The notes under the pieces: model-generated
The model's database searches: none
Told to the model about the DNA's origin: nothing
What the model saw: only the letters and a program-made list of their open reading frames with translations
Source of the DNA: a virus
Reading direction: 5' to 3' (one strand)
DNA: 38,934 nucleotides
IMG/VR virus record: IMGVR_UViG_3300037852_000168
Location: 1-38,934 of that record
Part shown: positions 1 to 8,122 of the stretch, one piece after another
Numbering within the stretch: position 1 is the stretch's first letter
Layout of the letters: each line of letters begins with the position of its first letter
Position numbers and translations under genes: made by a program

Positions 1-127
1 GATCATATCCTCCTCCTTGCTGCTGCATGCCCATAGCTTGCTGTAGAAGTTGATTGTGAAGTGCTGTTTGCTCGGGTGTGCCTGTAGGAATTTGTTTTAG
101 CTTGTCGGGAGAGCCCAAAAAGAATTT
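1..127. repeat. Terminal direct repeat, left copy (contig circularisation overlap)
   Basis: Bases 1-127 are identical to bases 38808-38934. A perfect 127-base end overlap is what a de Bruijn assembler run with k=127 leaves on a circular path, so it shows that the molecule is circular or circularly permuted rather than that the phage has 127-bp physical ends. The same open reading frame continues across the join. Confidence 0.95.
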
Positions 128-178
128 CTTTGGATTGCTACTTGCAGCGCCGAACAGAAAGTCTGTAACTTTGACCAT
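1..178 (-). CDS. Ejection protein 1 (P22 gp7 / T7 gp14-like), 5' part
   Basis: This is the first 59 codons of a gene cut by the contig ends; the rest is at 38934-38314. The ATG is at 178-176. Joining 178-128 to 38934 keeps the frame and gives a 223-residue protein. The 17 residues encoded by 178-128 are present only at this end of the contig. It lies 7 bp after the stop of the 167-residue gene in the same minus-strand morphogenesis operon. The function is inferred from size, Gln/Gly/Ala richness and position before two larger ejection-type genes. Confidence 0.8.
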   Translation of the reverse strand, partial: MVKVTDFLFGAASSNPKKFFLGSPDKLKQIPTGTPEQTALHNQLLQQAMGMQQQGGGYD

Positions 179-185
179 ATTTCAC

Positions 186-689
186 CTAGTTTTTCAAATA
201 TTCCATAACCCATACGGCCCAAGTCAGGCTATTACCCGTATTATTAGTAATAGTAATCGTATTTGTCGAGGCAACATATTCCACGTATACGTTTGGATCG
301 TTTAAGAAATAAGAAGTGCCTCCCGTGTCGACTGCTCCCCCAAATCCTTGCACAGGATAAAGATAGCCATTGATGGCCATAGGTTGTGTCGTCGTAGTGA
401 GAACTAAAGCTGTTACACCTGGAGGAATATTTCCACCATTCAAAAAGACAAGATCGGCCGTGATTCTATAGGCGTTGCGATTCTGACCAGGCTTTCCGAT
501 TTGGTACCATTGCTCAAAGGGGGCATTTTCTTGCAAAAGGAAGAGGCCGCTTTCCTTGGTGTTGACCGCATTGGCTATCCTGCGCAAGTACAGCATCAAG
601 GTAGATTGAAAATCACTCTCGTCAGGGTTAACGTCAAGAGAGATAGGTACTTGGTTTGTGTTAAGAGCATTGTCGCTAGAGAATGTCAT
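186..689 (-). CDS. Hypothetical virion protein, 167 aa
   Basis: The 167-residue protein has no signal peptide or membrane segment. Its second half is rich in Thr, Asn, Gly and Val, typical of an all-beta virion protein. It lies between the nozzle-like protein (stop at 701) and the first ejection protein (start 178), where P22 carries tail-needle and assembly genes. I do not recognise the family. A tail accessory, needle-like or decoration protein is possible. It belongs to the continuous minus-strand late operon. Confidence 0.75.
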   Translation of the reverse strand: MTFSSDNALNTNQVPISLDVNPDESDFQSTLMLYLRRIANAVNTKESGLFLLQENAPFEQWYQIGKPGQNRNAYRITADLVFLNGGNIPPGVTALVLTTTTQPMAINGYLYPVQGFGGAVDTGGTSYFLNDPNVYVEYVASTNTITITNNTGNSLTWAVWVMEYLKN

Positions 690-700
690 GTTACCTCATT

Positions 701-3229
701 CTAATTAATTAACCTGCCACCCTCTCTCATCCACAGGTTCATGGCGTTGAGTTCCATGGGGCTTTGATGCGTGGCAAGCTGGTTCATGAGGCTATCATCG
801 TAGGTTAGGGCAACGCGCAAATACTGGCCAAATTGGGTGCTGTAGAAGCGATACCAGGCATATTCAGAACCAGGGATGTAAGTTTGTCCATTGACCGTGT
901 TCGTGTTCCAGGTACCACCTTTGATGTAAGCGGTGAATCCTGTTGAATCTATGCCATTCAAAGTAAAGTTGTTGGCATCCACGACCGTTATCGTATAGAT
1001 GGCCGCATTGAGTTGAGTCATGCCTTGAACATTAGCGATGTAAATCGTGGTACCGGGAATCAGACTGTGATCGGGACTTGTGATTTGACAAGCGCTTGAT
1101 TGAGTTGCTGCCGTGATAAAGCCACAGTTTTGAGAGGAATTGAGTACTTCTTGGTTGGTGGCTATCAGATTGGCTTGCTCATTCATGTAGGAGTTAACAA
1201 AAAGTTGGACCGTGACAGCAGTGATGGCAGGTGAAAGGATATTGGAATCCATTTGAAAATCGATGAAGGACAGTTTGAATTGCTTTCCCGTTGCCTGGAA
1301 GGGATTAAAGTCCTTGCCCACAATATTCATCTTGGGAAAGAGCGTTACTATACCTCCACCCAGATAGGTAGCAACCGACGTTTTGTTGACTGCTTCATAA
1401 CTTTGTGAGGCTTGATTCCATGTGCTCAATGTGATGACGTTAGCATCTACAATCGATACACTGTAGATCATGTTGTTAAGGCCGGGATCAGTGCCACTCC
1501 AGATTGTATTTTGGATGTATATGATCTCACCATTCTCCAAGTTGTGACTTGGAATCGTGATTTGATTGGGGTTTTGGGTAAAGTCTACAGCCGTGATCGC
1601 CATGGTAGGAGCATAGAGAGTAGGGCTACCGTTGGGTGTCTCGGCTTCAGGGTTCTGGTAGATGTTGATGAAGCCTTGCTGTGTTCCTAGAGTTATGTAG
1701 TCTACATATTGCTGGTCGTCTACACTGTCCCAAGAGACATTGCTCTCCCAAAGTGTCGTTAAACTGTCCCAGGTGACAGAGAATTGGAATTGTGAAGGGC
1801 CAAAGCAAGTAATGGTATCGCGAAACTTTGCCCAGGTGTTGTTTCGATAGTTGAAGACAAGGACTGTGTTAGGATAACTTTGAGTTTCGGACGCATTGGA
1901 TGTGTCTAAGTAGTTCCAATAGACAAGTTCCTTTTCGAAATCCCTGATTCCATGCACAAAATTAGGAGCATTATTTTGGATCTCAAAGCTAAATACCTGT
2001 TCCGGTATCTGCTCATCAAGGCGTGTGACCCCACTTGCGGCAGCCTGGATGATGCCACGATCGCTCACTGTCATGACTCCCTGATCAAATACAATAGGAC
2101 TGTAAGTACAAACAGACCCAAAATCGGAAGAGATTCGTTCGAAAATGAAGGGAATACCATATTCTCCAATATACCGAAGTTGCCAGGTAGAATACTCGAA
2201 AAAGACAATTAAAGTATTTCTAAAAAATGCCGCACTAACGATAGCTTCGTTTGTGGGAGCATCGAGAAAACCGCCTCTTCCAACAATATCAACGCGCCAT
2301 GCATTGGTTTGGTCTGTTGCATCTCCAAGCTGACTAAAGCGGCATCTCGCGAAGAAGTTGGCAGCACTGCCAACACCATCTGCCGTTGTGCCTTCCCAAG
2401 TGTTGAGAACCAGTAAGCGCCCGTAATAAGGAATGATAATAAGCCCTTGCCACAAAGTGACGGTAGCTGTAATCAAAGGCTGAAAATCGGTCCATGTTGA
2501 ATTGTTATAATAGCGAATCGGATCGTAAGGAGTGGCAGATCCCTGCTTTATATTGTTATTGGTTACAAAGAAATAACGCAGGTTAGGACTTAATCCCTGA
2601 TAGTTTGCAGCCCAAAAGAAGTTGGTGTTTGATCCTGTCCAGGTGGTGCCTACAACTAGTTCCTGAAATCCTCCGTTGTACTGATAGGCATAAACGGTAT
2701 CGAAGAAAACAGTAGAGTCAATACCGATGGTAGGAGCGTCTCTTTTTATAATGCCCATCACGGGAAGCGCTGGAAAGTAATTCACCGAAATTGTCGTGGC
2801 GTGACCAGCGCCGACGGTCGTTATCAATGTTACGTTGCCAGTCATATAGTTGATTGTGCCGGAGTTGCCAGCAATCGCATTTGTAAGCGTTCCATTGCCT
2901 TGATCTACAAATGGATCGGCCAAGGTTGCAATGACGATTTTAACGCTTCCTGGCTCAATCTGTGCGTTTGTTTCTGGAGTGATCGTAAGCTTTGTGTAAA
3001 TGTTGAATGTCCAGGGAGAAGCGCCGCTGTCGTCAATGGATTGAGTAACAAAAACACGGCGAAGACGACCAATAGGTACTTCTCCATCACGCTTTTTCGT
3101 TCGTTCACGCCACACATAGGCATTCTCTAAGTCTGAATAAGCCTCATTGGAAAGCATGAGAGGTTTCTTGTCTTGTGTAAGACCACCTCCAGGATATCCA
3201 CCGATGAGAACCTGTTGAAAACTTGACAT
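701..3229 (-). CDS. Putative tail nozzle/stabilisation protein (P22 gp10 / T7 gp12-like) with two FCCH-type domains
   Basis: The 842-residue protein has an N-terminal segment (about residues 30-60) with an RERTKKRDG stretch of the kind seen near the start of nozzle proteins. A long beta-rich middle (about 170-520) resembles the propeller of the P22 gp10/T7 gp12 families. Two inserted domains of about 75 residues (about 544-625 and 704-773) match the pattern that databases label 'E1 FCCH domain' in phage tail proteins: PxHxLxxGxxIYIxN, then YxVxxVDANxxTL. The adaptor and fibre genes lie upstream and the ejection genes downstream, as expected for a tail-tube or nozzle gene. Its stop codon lies 12 bp before the next gene. 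The nozzle assignment rests on layout and remembered family features; the FCCH repeats are directly visible. Confidence 0.75.
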   Translation of the reverse strand: MSSFQQVLIGGYPGGGLTQDKKPLMLSNEAYSDLENAYVWRERTKKRDGEVPIGRLRRVFVTQSIDDSGASPWTFNIYTKLTITPETNAQIEPGSVKIVIATLADPFVDQGNGTLTNAIAGNSGTINYMTGNVTLITTVGAGHATTISVNYFPALPVMGIIKRDAPTIGIDSTVFFDTVYAYQYNGGFQELVVGTTWTGSNTNFFWAANYQGLSPNLRYFFVTNNNIKQGSATPYDPIRYYNNSTWTDFQPLITATVTLWQGLIIIPYYGRLLVLNTWEGTTADGVGSAANFFARCRFSQLGDATDQTNAWRVDIVGRGGFLDAPTNEAIVSAAFFRNTLIVFFEYSTWQLRYIGEYGIPFIFERISSDFGSVCTYSPIVFDQGVMTVSDRGIIQAAASGVTRLDEQIPEQVFSFEIQNNAPNFVHGIRDFEKELVYWNYLDTSNASETQSYPNTVLVFNYRNNTWAKFRDTITCFGPSQFQFSVTWDSLTTLWESNVSWDSVDDQQYVDYITLGTQQGFINIYQNPEAETPNGSPTLYAPTMAITAVDFTQNPNQITIPSHNLENGEIIYIQNTIWSGTDPGLNNMIYSVSIVDANVITLSTWNQASQSYEAVNKTSVATYLGGGIVTLFPKMNIVGKDFNPFQATGKQFKLSFIDFQMDSNILSPAITAVTVQLFVNSYMNEQANLIATNQEVLNSSQNCGFITAATQSSACQITSPDHSLIPGTTIYIANVQGMTQLNAAIYTITVVDANNFTLNGIDSTGFTAYIKGGTWNTNTVNGQTYIPGSEYAWYRFYSTQFGQYLRVALTYDDSLMNQLATHQSPMELNAMNLWMREGGRLIN

Positions 3230-3834
3230 TAGTTACCTATAGCAGTCCAATAGAAACCTGTGTATTTATTTGAAGCAGATAAAGCTAACCAGTTAAATCC
3301 AGTTGCAGTTAATCCGTTAATTGCGATACTGATTGGATTTGTATTTGGGGCAGATACACCATAAAATGGAGTCGTCTGAACGTTAAAACAGTTATTAGGA
3401 AAGGCTAAGCCTGTAGCAGCAAAGAAATTAACACTTCCGTTATTTGGCAATGCAGATGTTACACTTCCCCATTGAATGATAATGCCACCAGGCAAGAACG
3501 AGCGACCGTTTGCAGCAGCTGAAGGTGTTATATTCGTTGTAAGTTGTTGGACTAACCCATTGCCTGTTTCCCAAAAAAGGGCTTGGTCAGCATTGACTGT
3601 TTTAGAATAAAGTTGACCATAACCTGTTACAGCAACCGGATTACCAGCTTGAGGGACCCAATGGGTGATATTATGGTAACCAGCTGGCTGCGTGCCTGGC
3701 AGTCCATTATTGTTAATATGGTCGACACCCAAGGTTAAAAACGTGCCATCTAGGTTGTTTCTAATGGTTGTCTTGGTTTGTCCCAACGATGATTGATCAG
3801 GTGGATAACCCTGATTATATTCTGGTATAGGCAT
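3229..3834 (-). CDS. Tail fibre / receptor-binding tip with gp53-like C-terminal domain
   Basis: The 201-residue protein has a linker-like N-terminal half. Its C-terminal half (from about residue 113) contains FLPGGIIIQWG, followed by a beta-rich segment ending in FYWTAIGN. This pattern (G-G-x-I-x-Q-W-G near the start, an aromatic-rich AIG end) is characteristic of the 'gp53-like' C-terminal domain of phage tail fibres, which forms the trimeric receptor-binding tip. Its stop overlaps the start of the nozzle gene by one base. It is short for a fibre, so it may be a tip subunit on another protein. Confidence in the domain is good; the receptor is unknown. Confidence 0.75.
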   Translation of the reverse strand: MPIPEYNQGYPPDQSSLGQTKTTIRNNLDGTFLTLGVDHINNNGLPGTQPAGYHNITHWVPQAGNPVAVTGYGQLYSKTVNADQALFWETGNGLVQQLTTNITPSAAANGRSFLPGGIIIQWGSVTSALPNNGSVNFFAATGLAFPNNCFNVQTTPFYGVSAPNTNPISIAINGLTATGFNWLALSASNKYTGFYWTAIGN

Positions 3835-3843
3835 GTAAAACCT

Positions 3844-3981
3844 CTAGCTTACTGCAACGGTTGGAATCGGCTGACAATCTTGTGGACGCTTTAACTTTTT
3901 CTTAGCCTTCGCGCTCATCTGTGCGTTGATAGCTATTAACGGCTTTTTCAGCACTTTCTCTTTACCTTTGATGACGGCCAT
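3844..3981 (-). CDS. Small basic protein, 45 aa
   Basis: The ATG at 3981 opens a 45-codon frame ending in TAG at 3844. The protein is lysine-rich with a central KAKKKLKRP patch. It starts 2 bp after the end of the preceding 37-residue basic gene and 9 bp before the fibre start region, so the tight packing supports a real gene. No family is recognised. The charge suggests nucleic-acid binding or a minor virion component, but this is inference. The ribosome-binding site is weak (AGGTTG). Confidence 0.55.
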   Translation of the reverse strand: MAVIKGKEKVLKKPLIAINAQMSAKAKKKLKRPQDCQPIPTVAVS

Positions 3982-3983
3982 AT

Positions 3984-4097
3984 TCAACCTGTGGTATGAC
4001 GACCAACAAACGGACCACCACCCATAGGGATCGGCTTGTCAGGCAATGGTTTGAGCTTCTTCTTTTTCTTCTTGATCGGTGGCTGTTTCTTTTTCAT
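3984..4097 (-). CDS. Small Lys/Pro-rich protein, 37 aa
   Basis: This 37-residue frame starts with an ATGA overlap on the stop codon of the adaptor gene, the classic sign of translational coupling. It is dominated by lysine (KKKKKK run) and proline, followed by a glycine-rich tail. It resembles in composition the 42-residue protein at 14093-14221. The function is unknown; a DNA-associated or minor capsid peptide is possible. Confidence 0.6.
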   Translation of the reverse strand: MKKKQPPIKKKKKKLKPLPDKPIPMGGGPFVGRHTTG

Positions 4098-5266
4098 ATT
4101 GATCCAAAACTTGTGAGTCCACCGCCTGACCCATAGTTGTAGGTCAGTTGGTCTGTGTAAATGGTATTGATGCGCTGCTGTCCTATCTGAGCATATGTGC
4201 GCGTCTCAATCACGTCGTAACGCTCTTTCAGCATCTTATCGATGAACATGACACCATCTGAGTCAAGGCGCTCCTCGAATATTTTCTTTGCAGCACCGAC
4301 CGACAGGATTTCCCACCATTCAGATAGCTCAGGATTGCCCGACATGTCAGCTGCTAATAGCGCCTGAATAGGCTGTCGATAGCATTGCAACTCGATAGTG
4401 TAACCCTGGTCTGGAATTGGGGCTAAAGTAAATTGATTTTGATAATACATAATCGATAGAGGAATAGAGAATTGCTTTGGATTGTACTGAATCTGGATCG
4501 GTGTGCCTTGAGGAATCGCTTGAGCAAAGACTAGGCCTGTGATCTCGCCAGTCTGGTAGTTAATGGTAGCATTCCCTGCAAGGCTAGGTGTAGAGGAGGC
4601 ATACTGACGATAGAGTTGATAGCCGTATTCTTGCTTTAAGGCATTGCCGCCCAAATCTGCGGTGCTGAAGATTTGGATAAGGTTTCCCTCTCCATCATCG
4701 GTGACGTTTTGCTGTATTCCTATTCCGTTGTCAGTGTAGGCAGTTGCTGTAATCAATATGTTTTGAACGCGTCCTTGAGGGAAAAAAAGATTATTACCGC
4801 GCTGATTTCCAATCGCGTCAGTAATGAGCGCGCCTGGATCGTTATTGAAGCTCGCAATGAATGGAGCGGCTGTTGTGAAACCGCTGTAGGGTCCTGTCGT
4901 GCCATCTCCAGAAGTGAAGTTGGTAAATGACTGCCAGTTATAGTTTACCCCGTAAAATTGCCAAGGATCGGTGAATAGCTTGATTTCTCTTTTGGAGCAA
5001 TAGCACGGCTGCTCCACAGTGATGTAGAGTTCGCTATTGAAGGGATAGACCGCCTGACCCACATTCGTGGTAAATGTGTAAACATCCTTAAGCTTCAGAG
5101 ACCTAAACTTGGCAGGTAAGTCATAGGAATAGAAGCTGTGCATCTGCTGCACAATGTAACTATCTGTCACCTGAAAAGCGTTGCTAGACCCTGTTAGCTT
5201 GCGTGCCTTGGTGACAGCATTGGCAAGGTTAGGATAGAGGGGGAAAGTCGGTACAAATACGCTCAT
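4094..5266 (-). CDS. Head-to-tail adaptor / tail tubular protein A-like (P22 gp4 / T7 gp11 type)
   Basis: The 390-residue protein is unusually long for an adaptor because of a beta-rich insertion (about 95-280). The C-terminal helical region carries the pattern expected of the family: SEWWEILSVGAAKKIFEER, a further helix with D, then RTYAQIGQQRINTIY. Adaptors of this kind dock on the portal and connect it to the nozzle. Here it follows the capsid genes and precedes fibre and nozzle genes. It overlaps the preceding gene by 4 bp (ATGA) and the following small gene likewise. Confidence 0.75.
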   Translation of the reverse strand: MSVFVPTFPLYPNLANAVTKARKLTGSSNAFQVTDSYIVQQMHSFYSYDLPAKFRSLKLKDVYTFTTNVGQAVYPFNSELYITVEQPCYCSKREIKLFTDPWQFYGVNYNWQSFTNFTSGDGTTGPYSGFTTAAPFIASFNNDPGALITDAIGNQRGNNLFFPQGRVQNILITATAYTDNGIGIQQNVTDDGEGNLIQIFSTADLGGNALKQEYGYQLYRQYASSTPSLAGNATINYQTGEITGLVFAQAIPQGTPIQIQYNPKQFSIPLSIMYYQNQFTLAPIPDQGYTIELQCYRQPIQALLAADMSGNPELSEWWEILSVGAAKKIFEERLDSDGVMFIDKMLKERYDVIETRTYAQIGQQRINTIYTDQLTYNYGSGGGLTSFGSI

Positions 5267-5643
5267 AGTATCGGTTGGTTGTCAAAGGCATCATCTAAAA
5301 TTGTCATGGCTGTACCGGCAGCAATGCCCGAACCAACAGGCACGGCTACACACGGCACTTGAGGGTCTTGGACGTTTATAAAAGGATAAAAACCCAAGCT
5401 GTCCACGTCTATTGTCACACTCATAGGGGTCACTCCAACTATCAAAGCTTTCTGATTGTTTAGCTGAATCATGCCGTTAGCCGGAGGAATCCTGAAACTA
5501 ATCCACTCGTAGATGAAGAAGTTATGGTTCGTAGTGAATGTGACAACCGCCTGACTTGCTTGGGTGATATTCGTCACGTACTGCAAATTCGGAATAAAGT
5601 CCGTACCAAAAGGAGGACCATAATTTGAATTTGGTTGACTCAT
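5263..5643 (-). CDS. Virion protein, 126 aa, paralogue of the C-terminal domain of the 363-aa capsid-region protein
   Basis: Residues about 23-126 align with residues about 205-340 of the protein at 6050-7141. Shared features are an ITQAxQAVVxF start, a GMxQLxN segment, SxTIDVDxxGF, PxVxxPxGSGI, and a DAFDNxxxx end. This is a within-genome duplication. The pattern resembles the phage FCCH-type fold also seen in the nozzle protein. It overlaps the adaptor start by 4 bp. A structural role in the capsid vertex or tail collar is inferred from position only. Confidence 0.75.
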   Translation of the reverse strand: MSQPNSNYGPPFGTDFIPNLQYVTNITQASQAVVTFTTNHNFFIYEWISFRIPPANGMIQLNNQKALIVGVTPMSVTIDVDSLGFYPFINVQDPQVPCVAVPVGSGIAAGTAMTILDDAFDNQPIL

Positions 5644-6005
5644 AGCACCGAACTAGGCGTGAATCGCAGACGTGATATCGTATCGTATGTGCGTAGAGGT
5701 TTCCCTCCAGCAATAGGTATCTCCATAGAGTAGCGCCGCACTTTCTTCTTGGTGTTATTCAAATGCTTCACGATGCCCATAGTTAAGTCGCAAATCTCTC
5801 CATGGACAAGCTTAATAATCTGGAGTACCTCTCCAGGGTATTTTCTATAGGAGAATTCGATCCATCCACCCTGAGCATCAAGAAACTCAAACATGCCATT
5901 GACGATCTTTTCGTCTTCTTTTTGCATTTTCTTGAGACGCTCATCTCTTTCGGCTTTTGGAAGTGTATTTCTTATCTTTCTTCCAATTTCTCTTACTTCA
6001 ACCAT
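5640..6005 (-). CDS. Hypothetical virion/assembly protein, 121 aa
   Basis: The 121-residue protein has a basic, helical N-terminus (about 1-45, many R/K/E), then a more compact segment and a basic TKKKVRR patch near residue 88. The ribosome-binding site AAGAGGAC lies just upstream of the ATG at 6005. A GC-rich hairpin (6024-6041) separates it from the 363-residue gene. It overlaps the next gene by 4 bp. I do not recognise the family; position suggests a head-completion or adaptor-associated role. Confidence 0.7.
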   Translation of the reverse strand: MVEVREIGRKIRNTLPKAERDERLKKMQKEDEKIVNGMFEFLDAQGGWIEFSYRKYPGEVLQIIKLVHGEICDLTMGIVKHLNNTKKKVRRYSMEIPIAGGKPLRTYDTISRLRFTPSSVL

Positions 6006-6023
6006 TGTGTCCTCTTGTTACGC

Positions 6024-6041
6024 AGGGGGCACTTGCCCCCT
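6024..6041 (-). other. GC-rich intergenic hairpin (AGGGGGC-AAGT-GCCCCCT)
   Basis: A perfect 7-bp stem with a 4-base loop lies between the stop of the 363-residue gene and the ribosome-binding site of the next. No U-tract follows on either strand, so it is more likely an mRNA-stability or partial termination element than a standard terminator. Near-identical GCCCCC/GGGGGC hairpins occur at 21717-21733 and 27621-27636. Confidence 0.7.
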
Positions 6042-6049
6042 ACTTTTAA

Positions 6050-7141
6050 TTACGCATTAGTGATGGCATTATTGAAATCAGACTTAAACGCGAATACTTC
6101 CATGACTGCGTTTGCTACACCGACAGCAGCAAGTCCAATGTTCATAACGTACTGTGCCTTGTTGTCGAAGGCATCAGCCAGGTTTGTGCCTGGAGGAGAT
6201 GCAGGGATCGTTGCACTTCCATTAAGCGGTATGACACCTGAACCAGCAGGGATACATACAGCAGGTGAAGCACCACCAGCAAAAGCCGCTGATGTTGGGA
6301 ATTGGAATGCTGTGAATCCGGTTGTGTCTACATCTATGGTGATCGAAGAAACAGTAGCTGAATTCGTTACACTCAATACACGTGCTGCACCAGATGGATT
6401 GCTTGTGAGGGCTCCGCTTCCCGATTTGCCAGTCAGATTGCTAAGCTGGGTCATGCCGTAAGGCGTAGGGATTTGGAAGTCTACGAGCTCACCAGGTGTG
6501 TATGGATTCTGCCTGAAGAAGTACACAACCGCCTGAGTAGCTTGCGTAATGTACGCCACAGGGAGCGTGTTAGGCACAAATTGACCAGGGTAAACCTTTT
6601 GATAGAATCCGGTCGTACCGTTGGCAATGACCAAACCAGCAGTTACAGCAGAAGCAGCATACCCGAGAGTAATGCTAGTCGCCGCTGAAACAGCAGTCAC
6701 TTGATACAGGTTAGAACCGCTGATCTCTTGAGCCCCTACAACATTGATCAAGCGCACCGTGTCGCCAACGTTAATACCTGTAGTAGTTCCTGTAGAAACT
6801 ACGAAGGTCGTCCCGTTCACAGCTGTAATCGCCACTTTTGTGAAAGTAGGCGGAGCGGTTTGATTAATGAAGGTAAAGCCGCCAGATGCGCCTTGTGAGG
6901 CATATGTGGTGACTCCTGTAGTCGTTGAGCTAGGCTGACCAAGGGCTAAGTAAGAACCTTGCGCCATTGAGCTAAACCATTCAGAGTAAATTGGATTAGC
7001 CGCAGTATTTTGCGCTCCCCAATTGGTTGTATCCTTAACGAAAACCCAGTCAGGTTTGTCTGTCATAGGAATATTCTGAGCCACAATAGTAGCAGGATTG
7101 GTGTAGGTCCAAGAACCAATGAAAGAAAATGGTAATGCCAT
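6050..7141 (-). CDS. Capsid-region structural protein (decoration-like), 363 aa
   Basis: The 363-residue protein is rich in Thr, Ser, Ala and Gly with no membrane segment. Residues about 105-170 (VAITAVNGTTF...INVGDTVRLINV) form a domain of the FCCH/decoration type. Residues about 205-340 are duplicated as the separate 126-residue gene at 5263-5643. It lies directly downstream of the major capsid gene with a strong GGAGG site in the 11-bp gap, which suggests high expression. A head decoration or fibre protein is the most likely role, by inference. Confidence 0.75.
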   Translation of the reverse strand: MALPFSFIGSWTYTNPATIVAQNIPMTDKPDWVFVKDTTNWGAQNTAANPIYSEWFSSMAQGSYLALGQPSSTTTGVTTYASQGASGGFTFINQTAPPTFTKVAITAVNGTTFVVSTGTTTGINVGDTVRLINVVGAQEISGSNLYQVTAVSAATSITLGYAASAVTAGLVIANGTTGFYQKVYPGQFVPNTLPVAYITQATQAVVYFFRQNPYTPGELVDFQIPTPYGMTQLSNLTGKSGSGALTSNPSGAARVLSVTNSATVSSITIDVDTTGFTAFQFPTSAAFAGGASPAVCIPAGSGVIPLNGSATIPASPPGTNLADAFDNKAQYVMNIGLAAVGVANAVMEVFAFKSDFNNAITNA

Positions 7142-7152
7142 ATATGACCTCC

Positions 7153-8100
7153 TTAAATACCTGTTGAGCGTAGGTTTTGAATCCAGAGGTCATTCGTGAT
7201 GCATTGGCCTTGATAGAACGAGCAACCTGCTGTGTGTCTAAGCATGCAAGGGTCGTTGTTGTATCCTGGAGGTAGATAGATAAAGCGAGCTTTACCTCCG
7301 GCCTGCCATACAACCTTATATGCTTCCTTAGCAGCCACAAAGCAGTTAGCAATGTCGTTACCAAGTAGAGACGCATTAGGAGATACAGAACCTTGCTCAG
7401 AAATAAAGAAGCGAACGTTGTTAGCTCCCCCAATCTCTGTACTAAGCGTCTGATCGATATTTGGATATTGAAATTTCTTAGTAAAACCCGTCATGTTATA
7501 TAGGACAGGGATCATTCGGCTCGTCAGCATACACCCATAGGCATCGCCTATAGGGGATGTGCCGAATCTGAGTTCTGCCTCGACTATGTTCGTGATAAAC
7601 TCTCCAGAGTTGTTCTGAAGCACGGTAAACACGTCGTCAACGTCTGCAATGGTCATTTCCGTTGGAATATCCCCATTGCTGCCCGATACGCAGTTTATGA
7701 TACTTGCCGAACTTTCGAGGTTATCGCGCTGGAGGGCGTCCTGTGTTTCTCGAAGACTTTGGCCTAAACGGGACGCAGCACTATTGAGAACAGGATCTTC
7801 GTTCGTGATGGTAACCTGACGGGTTAAAACAATGTAAGTAGCGTACACACGTACTCTACAGTCAACATCAACGCGATTAAGCTGTTGAGGTGGTGGGTTG
7901 TTTTGTCCATCGTCGAGAGGCACTTCAAACAGGTCAAGCCTATCGTAGCGCGATTGACGATCGATAAAACCTTGGTTATCTGGCAGCTCCACAGGTGAAG
8001 CAAACAACTGGTGAATCAAGTTGTGCTCAGGAGTTGACAGAAGCTTAGCGTTGTAACGCTGCTGAATCTGGGGAGGTAGAGATGCGATGGATACTGACAT
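7153..8100 (-). CDS. Major capsid protein, N4-gp56 family type
   Basis: The 315-residue protein carries the family pattern near residues 49-65: QSRYDRLDLFEVPLDDG. This is followed by a PxQxLxRVDVDCRVRVYATYI segment and a long helical region with RLGQSLRETQDALQRDN (spine helix). Its length is close to the usual 300-400 residues. It follows the scaffold gene by 22 bp with a clear AAAGGAAA site. It builds the icosahedral shell (HK97 fold in the family). The assignment is by motif and by position between scaffold and decoration genes. Confidence 0.85.
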   Translation of the reverse strand: MSVSIASLPPQIQQRYNAKLLSTPEHNLIHQLFASPVELPDNQGFIDRQSRYDRLDLFEVPLDDGQNNPPPQQLNRVDVDCRVRVYATYIVLTRQVTITNEDPVLNSAASRLGQSLRETQDALQRDNLESSASIINCVSGSNGDIPTEMTIADVDDVFTVLQNNSGEFITNIVEAELRFGTSPIGDAYGCMLTSRMIPVLYNMTGFTKKFQYPNIDQTLSTEIGGANNVRFFISEQGSVSPNASLLGNDIANCFVAAKEAYKVVWQAGGKARFIYLPPGYNNDPCMLRHTAGCSFYQGQCITNDLWIQNLRSTGI

Positions 8101-8122
8101 CGTTTATTTCCTTTTTGGCCTA

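Noticed and set aside
1-127. Biological direct terminal repeat of the virion DNA
   Set aside because: It lies inside a gene and its length equals a usual assembly k-mer, so an assembly overlap is the simpler explanation.
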